Assembly (NCBI RefSeq): GCF_900095865.1
Contig: NZ_FMIZ01000006.1
Coordinates: 496,001-560,000, forward strand
Origin: Massilioclostridium coli
GTDB lineage: Bacteria > Bacillota > Clostridia > Oscillospirales > Ruminococcaceae
Length of the DNA stretch: 64,000 bases
Direction of reading: 5' to 3'
Shown in pieces: positions 56,554 through 64,000 of this stretch. Below the pieces are notes generated by a model. That model saw only the letters and a list, made by a program, of their open reading frames with translations, did not search any database and had not been told where the DNA came from. The first letter of the stretch is position 1. Each line of letters opens with the position of its first letter. Made by a program: the position numbers and the translations under genes.

Positions 56554-58860
56554 ATGCTAAAATTGATTAAGTATCTAAAACGCTCTATCATTCCAATCTT
56601 GGCAATACTAGCTTTATTGGTTGTGCAGGCAATGTGTGACCTAGCTCTGCCAGATTATACATCAGTTATCGTTAATGTAGGGATTCAACAAAATGGGATT
56701 GAATCCGCTGCCCCAGAATATTTAAGTAAAACGACTAAAGACCATTTGGGTTTGTTTTTAACCCAAGACCAAAAGCAGCAATTAGATAATAGTTATACAG
56801 AATTATCTCAGGAAGAGTTCCAAAAAACAAAGTATTATAAACAGGAATTGTTCGATGAGCAATTGGAACAGAATCCAAATTTGGCCACAGAAACTTTTTT
56901 TAAAAGAAATAAACTTTCCGAACAGGAACTTTCTGATTTGGAAACAATGTTGGCAAAACCTGTACTGATTAATGATTCGGTCAACCAGGCTTCCTTAAAC
57001 CAGGAAGATAGTTCCCAAACCAGTGAAAACGCGGAAAAAATGCAGCAGATGTTTTCCCAGCTAACAGCAGCTATTCCGCCTCAAGCATTACAAAACGCCA
57101 CTAGTTTATGGGATATTCTTGAACTAGTTCCTGAGCAGCAGATGCAAGCAATATTGGAGGAAATGGGAAAACAATTCGATGATATGCCAGATAGCATTTT
57201 AGCCCAAAGCGCTATTCCAGGGATAAAAGCGGAATATGATGCCATCGGTTTAGATACAGGCACGATGCAAATCCACTATATTATTTTTTCTGGTTTACAG
57301 ATGTTGAGTATTGCGTTGGTTAGTATGTTGGCCACAGTTATTGTAACTTTCTTGGCAGCACGAGTTGCCGCATCCCTTTCCAGAGAATTGAGGAAACAAG
57401 TATTCACCAAGGTAGTATCCTTCTCCAACACTGAATTAGACCATTTTTCTACCGCTTCTTTAATTACCAGAAGCACCAACGATATCCAGCAGATCCAGCT
57501 GGTGATGGTAATGTTGCTGCGTATTGTATTCTATGCCCCGATTATTGGTGTTGGCGGTGTGTTAAAGGTAACAGGAACCAATGGCTCCATGACTTGGGTA
57601 ATTGGAATTGCGGTTCTTGCTATTTTGGTAATTGTAGGAATTATGTTTGCGGTAGCGATGCCAAAATTTAAGAAAATGCAAAAGTTGGTAGACCGCTTGA
57701 ACCTAGTTACCCGGGAAATCTTAACTGGTTTGCCCGTTATCCGTGCGTTTAGCACTCAAAAGCATGAAGAGAAACGGTTTGACAAAGCAAATAGGGATTT
57801 GACAGGAACGAACCTGTTTGTAAACCGTGTGATGTCCTGTATGATGCCAGCTATGATGTTTATTATGAACTCTATCGCTATTTTAGTCGTATGGGTAGGC
57901 AGCCAAGGGGTAGATGCCGGTACCATGCAGGTAGGGGATATGATGGCTTATATCCAGTATACCATGCAGATTATTATGGCATTCTTGATGATTTCCATGA
58001 TTTCGGTTATGTTACCCCGTGCTTCGGTTGCAGCAAACCGTATCCAGGAAGTATTGGACACTGATGTCTGTATCAAAGACGTTAAGGCTCCAGAAAAATT
58101 GGATCAGGTAAAAGGGGAACTGACATTCCAGGATGTTTCTTTCCGTTACCCAAATGCTTCGGAAGACGCTCTTTCCCATATTTCCTTTACTGCAAAACCA
58201 GGGCAGACTACTGCTATTATTGGTAGTACTGGAAGTGGGAAATCCACGCTGTTAAATCTGATTCCGCGTTTTTATGACGTAACAGAGGGCCAAGTTTTAT
58301 TGGATGGTGTTGACATAAAAGAGATTTCCCAGCACTTTTTAAGGGATCAGTTGGGATACGTACCACAAAAAGGTGTTTTATTTACAGGAACTATCCAATC
58401 TAATATTAATTATGGCGTTCCAGAAGAAGATACAGAACATGCGAAAAAGGCGGCTGAAATTGCTCAGGCAACAGAATTTATTGACAAACTGCCGAAAGAA
58501 TACGATGCCCCTATCGCCGAAGGAGGCACCAACGTATCTGGCGGACAAAAACAGCGTCTTTCCATCGCCCGTGCGATTGCGAAAAATCCAAAAATTTATC
58601 TGTTTGATGATAGTTTTTCTGCGTTGGACTTTAAAACAGATGTTGCTTTGCGGAAAGCGCTGAAAAAACAAACCGGTAACAGCACTGTTATTATTGTAGC
58701 ACAGCGTATTAGTACCATTTTAAATGCAGAACAAATTTTAGTGCTGGATGAAGGAAAGATTGTAGGAAAAGGCACCCATAAGGAATTGATGCAAACTTGT
58801 GAGGTATACCGCCAAATTGCTTCATCCCAGTTATCAGAGGAGGAGTTGGATCATGAGTAA
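56554..58860 (+). CDS. ABC exporter half-transporter 1 (long insertion)
   Basis: The 768-residue protein has an N-terminal six-TM region and a C-terminal ATPase. After TM1 there is a long soluble insertion (about 50-230, rich in Gln/Glu) outside the membrane. The ATPase has GSTGSGKSTLL, signature VSGGQKQRL and IYLFDDSFSALD, with the D at the Walker B end where half 2 has the usual E; so this half may have a degenerate site. It overlaps half 2 by 8 bases and likely forms a heterodimer with it. Confidence 0.88.
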   Translation: MLKLIKYLKRSIIPILAILALLVVQAMCDLALPDYTSVIVNVGIQQNGIESAAPEYLSKTTKDHLGLFLTQDQKQQLDNSYTELSQEEFQKTKYYKQELFDEQLEQNPNLATETFFKRNKLSEQELSDLETMLAKPVLINDSVNQASLNQEDSSQTSENAEKMQQMFSQLTAAIPPQALQNATSLWDILELVPEQQMQAILEEMGKQFDDMPDSILAQSAIPGIKAEYDAIGLDTGTMQIHYIIFSGLQMLSIALVSMLATVIVTFLAARVAASLSRELRKQVFTKVVSFSNTELDHFSTASLITRSTNDIQQIQLVMVMLLRIVFYAPIIGVGGVLKVTGTNGSMTWVIGIAVLAILVIVGIMFAVAMPKFKKMQKLVDRLNLVTREILTGLPVIRAFSTQKHEEKRFDKANRDLTGTNLFVNRVMSCMMPAMMFIMNSIAILVVWVGSQGVDAGTMQVGDMMAYIQYTMQIIMAFLMISMISVMLPRASVAANRIQEVLDTDVCIKDVKAPEKLDQVKGELTFQDVSFRYPNASEDALSHISFTAKPGQTTAIIGSTGSGKSTLLNLIPRFYDVTEGQVLLDGVDIKEISQHFLRDQLGYVPQKGVLFTGTIQSNINYGVPEEDTEHAKKAAEIAQATEFIDKLPKEYDAPIAEGGTNVSGGQKQRLSIARAIAKNPKIYLFDDSFSALDFKTDVALRKALKKQTGNSTVIIVAQRISTILNAEQILVLDEGKIVGKGTHKELMQTCEVYRQIASSQLSEEELDHE

Positions 58861-60706
58861 TAATAAAAGAAGAGTTGGTCCAATGGGGCCTCATGGCGCA
58901 GGCGGAATGGGTTCCGGCGAAAAAGCAAAAGACTTAAAGGGTACTATTAAAAAATTGATGAAGTACCTTGGAAAATTTAAAATTGCCATTTTAGTTGTTT
59001 TTGTATTTGCGATTGGTAGTACTGTCTTTTCTATTGTAGGACCAAAAATTTTAGGGAACGCGACTACCGAGGTATTTAACGGTATTGTTGGAAAACTCTC
59101 CGGCGGAACAGGGATTGACTTTGGAAAAGTTGGTCAGATTTTGGTTTTTTTGCTGGGGCTATATATTATCAGCATGCTGTTTGCCTTTATACAGGGCTTT
59201 ATTATGACAAAAGTTTCTCAAACTGTTTCCTACCGGATGCGGAAAGAGATTTCCGAAAAAATCAACCGGCTACCAATGAAGTATTTTGATACCAAAACAC
59301 ATGGTGAAGTGTTGTCCCGTGTAACGAATGATATTGATACCTTGGGTCAGAGCTTAAACCAGAGTTTGACCCAGTTGATTACCTCGATTACATTGCTCAT
59401 TGGTATTTTGGTGATGATGTTTTCTATTAGCTGGTTGATGACAGTAGTGGCATTGTTGATTTTACCAATCTCCATGGGATGTATTTCAATCATCGTAAAA
59501 CATTCCCAAAAATATTTCCGTTCTCAACAGGAATATTTAGGGCATGTTAATGGTCAGGTAGAAGAAGTATATGGCGGACAGAACATTGTAAAAGCGTTTA
59601 ACAATGAAAAAGGTGTTACAGACGAGTTCAACAAAATGAATGATACACTCTATAGTTCCGCATGGAAATCCCAGTTTTTATCTGGTATGATGATGCCAAT
59701 CATGACTTTTATTGGAAACTTAGGCTATGTTGCGGTTGCTGTATTGGGAGGATGGCTAGCAATTAACCAGACCATTACCGTTGGTAATATTCAATCCTTT
59801 ATCCAATATGTAAAAACATTCACTCAACCAATCAACCAGATTGCCCAGGTAACGAACCTGTTACAGGCAACCGGTGCTGCTGCAGAACGTGTCTTTGAAT
59901 TCTTGGAAGAGGAGGAAGAAGACCAGTTCGCAGAACATCCAAATCCAATTACCGAATTACAGGGAAGTGTCCAGTTCGCTCATGTTAATTTTGGATACCG
60001 CCCAGATAAAACTATTATCCATGATTTCTGCGCAATGGTAGAACCAGGACAGAAAGTGGCAATTGTAGGGCCAACTGGTGCTGGAAAAACCACTATGGTA
60101 AAACTGTTGATGCGGTTTTATGATGTTAACCAAGGCGCAATTTTAGTAGATGGATATGATATTAAGGACTTTAACCGCAGCGACCTTCGTAAATTGTTTG
60201 GAATGGTATTGCAGGATACCTGGTTATTTAATGGAACCATTATGGAAAACATTCGTTATGGCCGTTTGGACGCTACAGATGAAGAAGTAATCGAAGCGGC
60301 GAAAGCAGCCCATGTGCATCATTTTATATCCACATTGCCAGACGGATACAATATGGTGTTAAATGAAGATGCAAGCAATGTATCCCAAGGACAGAAGCAG
60401 TTGTTGACCATTGCCCGAGCCATATTAGCGGATCCAAAAATCTTGATTTTGGACGAAGCGACCAGCTCGGTTGATACCCGTACAGAGGTACAAATTCAAA
60501 AGGCAATGGATAACCTGATGAAAGGCAGGACCAGCTTTGTCATTGCCCATCGTTTGTCTACCATACGGGATGCAGATATGATTTTGGTCATGAAAGACGG
60601 AGATATTATTGAACAGGGGAACCATGAAGAATTAATGGCACAGCATGGTTTCTATGAAAACTTGTATAACTCTCAGTTCGATAAAACATCCGAAGTAAGC
60701 GCATAA
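58853..60706 (+). CDS. ABC exporter half-transporter 2
   Basis: ATG 58853 follows AGAGGAGG and overlaps the upstream stop. The 617-residue protein has a Gly/Met-rich N-terminus, six TM helices and an ATPase with GPTGAGKTTMV, VSQGQKQLL (a variant signature with Gln) and ILILDEATSSVD, switch His in IAHRLS. The catalytic Glu is intact here. Heterodimer with half 1; substrate unknown, drugs or peptides possible. Confidence 0.9.
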   Translation: MSNNKRRVGPMGPHGAGGMGSGEKAKDLKGTIKKLMKYLGKFKIAILVVFVFAIGSTVFSIVGPKILGNATTEVFNGIVGKLSGGTGIDFGKVGQILVFLLGLYIISMLFAFIQGFIMTKVSQTVSYRMRKEISEKINRLPMKYFDTKTHGEVLSRVTNDIDTLGQSLNQSLTQLITSITLLIGILVMMFSISWLMTVVALLILPISMGCISIIVKHSQKYFRSQQEYLGHVNGQVEEVYGGQNIVKAFNNEKGVTDEFNKMNDTLYSSAWKSQFLSGMMMPIMTFIGNLGYVAVAVLGGWLAINQTITVGNIQSFIQYVKTFTQPINQIAQVTNLLQATGAAAERVFEFLEEEEEDQFAEHPNPITELQGSVQFAHVNFGYRPDKTIIHDFCAMVEPGQKVAIVGPTGAGKTTMVKLLMRFYDVNQGAILVDGYDIKDFNRSDLRKLFGMVLQDTWLFNGTIMENIRYGRLDATDEEVIEAAKAAHVHHFISTLPDGYNMVLNEDASNVSQGQKQLLTIARAILADPKILILDEATSSVDTRTEVQIQKAMDNLMKGRTSFVIAHRLSTIRDADMILVMKDGDIIEQGNHEELMAQHGFYENLYNSQFDKTSEVSA

Positions 60707-60713
60707 TGATAAA

Positions 60714-60751
60714 ACGGCAGATTCTGATTGAGAATCTGCCGTTTTCATTGT
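60714..60751 (+). terminator. Terminator of the MarR-ABC operon
   Basis: ACGGCAGATTCT pairs with AGAATCTGCCGT, then TTTTC. The remaining gap to 61030 shows no gene. Confidence 0.85.
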
Positions 60752-61030
60752 GATTCACTTTTGACATAGAGTTTCTGAGAGAAATAATTGATAAGATATT
60801 TAAAAGGTAGGAAGAGCTTTATCATTGAGAATATAACACAAAAAAATATATTTGCTAGCTGTTTAATAGATTGCTGAGTGAAAAAATTACTGATCCTTTC
60901 ATAGGATGTTCCCTAAAAAGCCAGTTTTTCTATTGTGGAACCGCCATCGTACGTCATGTTGATATGTGAACTTGTTTATACATTATCCCTTATTCAAGGC
61001 GAAAACATACTAGATATAAAATTCCTCTTT

Positions 61031-61981
61031 CTATCTGGCTTTTTTAATTGTAATATCTCCGCTTAAGGAATGAAATGAAAATTCAGACTTTCCATTTTTA
61101 TAGGTGCCTTTATCCTCTTCCTGAGTAACAGAAAAATCACATTGTAACTTTCCACTCAATGTATCTTTGTAATAGCAGAAACCATCATTTTCCGGAATGG
61201 AAACAGTAACTTTCCCACTGACAGTATCTGTTGTAATTTGATCAGGACACACTTGGGAAGTGATGTTTAACTCTCCTGAAACACTATCAAATTCAACACC
61301 CCGTATAGAACCAGAAAGGATAACATTTCCGCTCGTGGTATCTACATCCATTTTTTCATTTACTACCACTTGTTCCCCTTGTATACTTCCACTGACAGAA
61401 TCTGCGGATAGGGTACCTGTTATGCATTCTCTCAATTTTAAATCCCCAGAAGTGGTATTCAACGAGATTTTTTCTGTTCGGATCCCTGAAATCTCAATTT
61501 TGGAGGATACACTATCTACACTGCATTCATTTAGATGTTCCGCAATGCTTTTGGGTAGCTTAATTTCCAGGCTTTTTCCTTTTCCATTGATACTGCCAAA
61601 CAGGAATGGGAAATGTTTAGCCCCCTTATATTGTATGGTTAATTTTCCATCTTTGTATAAATAGTGTAATTGATCTTTTGGGGCTAAATTATGGGCATTA
61701 GTCTCGGAAAACTGTACGGTTGTTCCATCATAAGGAAGAATGGTAATGGTACCATCCATCCAGTTTACCTCTAATTCTGTCATGTCAGTTACTGTTAATT
61801 CATTGGGACCAATCTGATACTGTTCCGAATTGGCGTAATTTCCACCAAAATTCCAGTTGACGCCTGGAATAAATGGGATTCTTCCGAACAAGCCAAGAAT
61901 TAGAATTACAATAAGTATGACTGCTGTACAGGAATAAGTTATAATTCGTATCATGGATGAGGTGTTAGTGTGTTTTCTCAT
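61031..61981 (-). CDS. DUF4097-type beta-repeat envelope protein, copy 2
   Basis: The 316-residue protein has one TM helix (TYSCTAVILIVILILGLFGR) and a body of alternating beta repeats with a recurrent SG turn: NTTSGDLKL, DSVSGSIQG, DTTSGNVIL, DSVSGELNI, DTVSGKVTV, DTLSGKLQC, HSLSGDITI. The regular Ser-Gly turns suggest a beta-helix stalk. It is the last gene of the second PadR module. Confidence 0.82.
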   Translation of the reverse strand: MRKHTNTSSMIRIITYSCTAVILIVILILGLFGRIPFIPGVNWNFGGNYANSEQYQIGPNELTVTDMTELEVNWMDGTITILPYDGTTVQFSETNAHNLAPKDQLHYLYKDGKLTIQYKGAKHFPFLFGSINGKGKSLEIKLPKSIAEHLNECSVDSVSSKIEISGIRTEKISLNTTSGDLKLRECITGTLSADSVSGSIQGEQVVVNEKMDVDTTSGNVILSGSIRGVEFDSVSGELNITSQVCPDQITTDTVSGKVTVSIPENDGFCYYKDTLSGKLQCDFSVTQEEDKGTYKNGKSEFSFHSLSGDITIKKAR

Positions 61982-61985
61982 TGAC

Positions 61986-62642
61986 CTACCCCCTTAATTC
62001 AAATACAGCCTTTACTACTCCTTGTACAGCAGCAGCGATTAAAAAGAGAACCCATGTAATATGCCAGGCAAATGTGGTAAAGCTGATTATCATATAAATC
62101 ACTACTGTTATTGACCAGATTGCGCTGTTAATTGCCTTCATCGCAGAACGGTTTGGGCTATATTGGTTGGTTTTCCACTCTTTGAATTCTTCTACCATGC
62201 TATCATCTTTTTTGAGATATTTGGGTTTTGTCATGGCATTATAAATAATGAGACCTGTCGCAATTGCCACCATGATAAACATTAAGCTAACACCAATTAT
62301 TTCATATCCAAATTGTTCAAATAAAATAACAGGGATTACACTGAGAATATATAACATAACGGATATGGAAATTAGAATAGCGGATTTTTTACGTCGATTT
62401 TCCAGTTGCTCTTGGGAAAAAGTTTGCGTCCCCTGTTTTAATGTGGAAAGGAGTTCATCTGTATCCCCAATACTGGCAACCGCGATATTATAGGCGGCTT
62501 CTGGAGATTTGCCTTCTGCCAGCAAATCGTGATATTTATCCATTAAATTTTGCAGGATTTCCTCTTTTAGTTCAACTGCTTGTTTGGTTGGAGTTACTTC
62601 AGAAAATAGTTCTTCCATATATGCCCTTAATTTGTTTTCCAT
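61986..62642 (-). CDS. DUF1700/HAAS membrane protein, copy 2
   Basis: The 218-residue protein has a HAAS-type helical start (YMEELFSEVTPTKQAVELKE, IAVASIGDTDELL) and four TM helices, the last ending with WHITWVLFLIAAAVQG. It overlaps the PadR gene by 16 bases and lies 4 bases before the DUF4097 gene. It is a paralogue of 44869-45459. Confidence 0.83.
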   Translation of the reverse strand: MENKLRAYMEELFSEVTPTKQAVELKEEILQNLMDKYHDLLAEGKSPEAAYNIAVASIGDTDELLSTLKQGTQTFSQEQLENRRKKSAILISISVMLYILSVIPVILFEQFGYEIIGVSLMFIMVAIATGLIIYNAMTKPKYLKKDDSMVEEFKEWKTNQYSPNRSAMKAINSAIWSITVVIYMIISFTTFAWHITWVLFLIAAAVQGVVKAVFELRG

Positions 62643-62989
62643 GATGACTTCCCCTCACTTTCTTCGTTTTCTATTAATAGGTCAATTAGTTTTTTAGAAT
62701 GATTCCACTCTTCTTTTAGCCTGTAATAAGCCTGCTTACCTTCTGGCGTAATAGTATAGTATCTCCGCCTTGCTCCAGTAGTTTCATTCCCCCAATAGGA
62801 ACAGATGTAACCAGCATCCTCCAGACGGCGGAAAGCAGTATACAATGTAGCTTCTTTTAGTTCATATTGGTTTGCTGTTTTACGTTGGATTTCTTTGTTG
62901 ATCCGATAACCATAACTATCTTCTTTTAAGAGGTGGGCCAGAATGATAGTATCTGTATGGCCTCGGATTAAATCAGATGCGATTGACAT
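62627..62989 (-). CDS. PadR-family transcriptional regulator, copy 2
   Basis: ATG 62989 has AAAGGAGG 8 bases upstream. The 120-residue winged helix reads DTIILAHLLKEDSYGYRINK, EATLYTAFRRLEDAGYICSY, GARRRYYTITPEGKQAYYRL. It heads a DUF1700-DUF4097 operon. Confidence 0.92.
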   Translation of the reverse strand: MSIASDLIRGHTDTIILAHLLKEDSYGYRINKEIQRKTANQYELKEATLYTAFRRLEDAGYICSYWGNETTGARRRYYTITPEGKQAYYRLKEEWNHSKKLIDLLIENEESEGKSSWKTN

Positions 62990-63015
62990 GACCGTACCTC
63001 CTTTTTCTATCATAC

Positions 63016-63044
63016 ATTAAATCATATAATACCTCGTCTGTCAA
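63016..63044 (-). promoter_or_regulatory. Promoter and operator of PadR operon 2
   Basis: On the minus strand TTGACA, 17-base spacer, TTTAAT. The spacer contains TATTATATGAT, the 11-mer found at the same relative place in PadR promoter 1. Confidence 0.6.
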
Positions 63045-63241
63045 TGTATATTGGCAAAAAATCTAATAATCCTATTAAAATAGTTAAGTTGTACAAATAG
63101 AAATAAAACTGATTGTACAATGTTTCTATTCTTTTTCCAGTATTGCTCTGGAAAACAATTTTATTTTATGTTACAATAGACCCTGTTTATCAATGGATTA
63201 TTCTAATACTGTTTTCGATAGAAAAAAGAAAGGAATTCAAT

Positions 63242-64000
63242 ATGATTACTGTATCCAATGTTAGTATTAATTTTGATGGGCAAAATTTATTTTCCCATGT
63301 GGATTTAAAGTTCGCGGCAGAGAACTGCTATGGGGTAATTGGGGCGAATGGCGCCGGAAAATCTACCTTTTTGCGTATTTTATCCGGCGATTTGGAGCCT
63401 TCTACCGGTGAGGTTTCCATTCAAAAGAATACCAGAATGTCTGTGTTAAAACAGGACCATTTTGCGTATGATGAATTCTCTGTGCTAGATACGATTATTC
63501 AGGGGAATCCACGTTTATACGAAGTGATGCAGCAAAAAGATGCTTTGTATGCCAAAGAGGATTTCAGTGAAGAAGATGGGGATTTGGCTGCTGAACTGGA
63601 AGCAGAATTTGCAGAACTGAACGGATGGGATGCGGAAACGGATGCGGGAAAAATCCTGCAAGGATTGCGTCTGAGTACTGACCTGCTCTATGAACAGATG
63701 GGAAGCTTGGGGGATAAGGAGAAAGTAAAAATCCTGTTGGCGCGGGCATTATTTGGCCAGCCGGATATTATCCTGCTGGACGAGCCTACCAACCACTTGG
63801 ATGTGGAATCCATCCAATGGCTGGAGGACTTTTTGATGGATTATGAAGGCACTGTAATTGTGGTATCTCATGACCGTCATTTTTTAAACAATGTATGCAC
63901 TCATATTGTGGATGTAGATTATACCCAAATTAAAATTTATGTGGGGAACTATGACTTTTGGTATGAATCCAGCCAACTGATGCAGCGGATGATCAAAGAC
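63242..64000 (+). CDS. ABC-F ATPase, 3' truncated by the window
   Basis: ATG 63242 has AAGGAATTC upstream. The 253 visible codons run to the window end without a stop. Walker A is GANGAGKSTFL, Walker B IILLDEPTNHLD and switch His VVSHDRHF. The signature is the variant GSLGDKEKVKI rather than LSGG. ABC-F proteins act on ribosomes; this one looks YbiT-like. The second ABC domain lies outside the window. Confidence 0.88.
   Translation, partial: MITVSNVSINFDGQNLFSHVDLKFAAENCYGVIGANGAGKSTFLRILSGDLEPSTGEVSIQKNTRMSVLKQDHFAYDEFSVLDTIIQGNPRLYEVMQQKDALYAKEDFSEEDGDLAAELEAEFAELNGWDAETDAGKILQGLRLSTDLLYEQMGSLGDKEKVKILLARALFGQPDIILLDEPTNHLDVESIQWLEDFLMDYEGTVIVVSHDRHFLNNVCTHIVDVDYTQIKIYVGNYDFWYESSQLMQRMIKD

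Overview
The window looks like chromosomal DNA of a spore-forming, low-GC gut Firmicute (Clostridia, probably Oscillospiraceae/Ruminococcaceae-like). The grounds are a sigma-K sporulation gene, AGGAGG-type ribosome binding sites, many T-tailed hairpin terminators, LexA, an ECF transporter, and several large secreted polysaccharide-degrading enzymes ending in sortase-like xxxTGD anchors. The exact genus cannot be fixed from the sequence.

Region 1 (1-18.6 kb) is a rhamnoside-degradation locus. It holds the 3' part of a GH78-type alpha-L-rhamnosidase and three GH106-type rhamnosidases, one broken by a one-base frameshift. Three of the four share a nearly identical triple-FIVAR cell-wall tail. 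An AraC regulator sits beside a two-turn direct repeat that looks like its operator, and a PduQ/FucO-like iron alcohol dehydrogenase closes the region. A fourth GH106 enzyme with its own AraC regulator lies at 47.4-51.7 kb.

Region 2 (18.8-28.5 kb) is the most remarkable part. The sigma-K gene is split in two by a 9,000-bp skin-like element. The 5' part is at 28138-28475 and the 3' part at 18771-19137, both on the minus strand. Joining the halves at a shared AA dinucleotide restores a 705-nt, 234-codon gene in frame, with the conserved CIENEILM sequence at the joint. The element's two ends carry ATCCCCTC/GAGGGGAT, which form a perfect dyad centred on that AA in the excised circle. The element encodes a large serine recombinase at one end and a double-HTH protein at the other. 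In the circle these two would fuse in frame. Cargo includes a SLATT-like two-TM protein with a tiny proline-rich partner, a HEPN-type protein, a PUA/EVE-like protein, a sortase-anchored surface protein, an HUH replication initiator and several small ORFs.

Region 3 (28.6-35.2 kb) contains signal peptidase I and then a cobalamin-riboswitch operon. Its products are a wall-anchored alpha-barrel-like protein, a DUF4430 lipoprotein (together resembling a split intrinsic factor/transcobalamin), and a T, a double-ATPase and an S component of an ECF transporter, apparently for corrinoids.

Region 4 (35.5-64 kb) is ordinary chromosome: amidohydrolase, flavin reductases, a surface protein, a MacB-like ABC pair, two paralogous PadR-DUF1700-DUF4097 envelope modules whose promoters share a motif, the fourth GH106 enzyme, glutamate dehydrogenase, GNAT, LexA, an HTH protein with glycine-rich pentad repeats, a MarR-controlled pair of ABC exporter half-transporters, and the start of an ABC-F ATPase cut by the window end.
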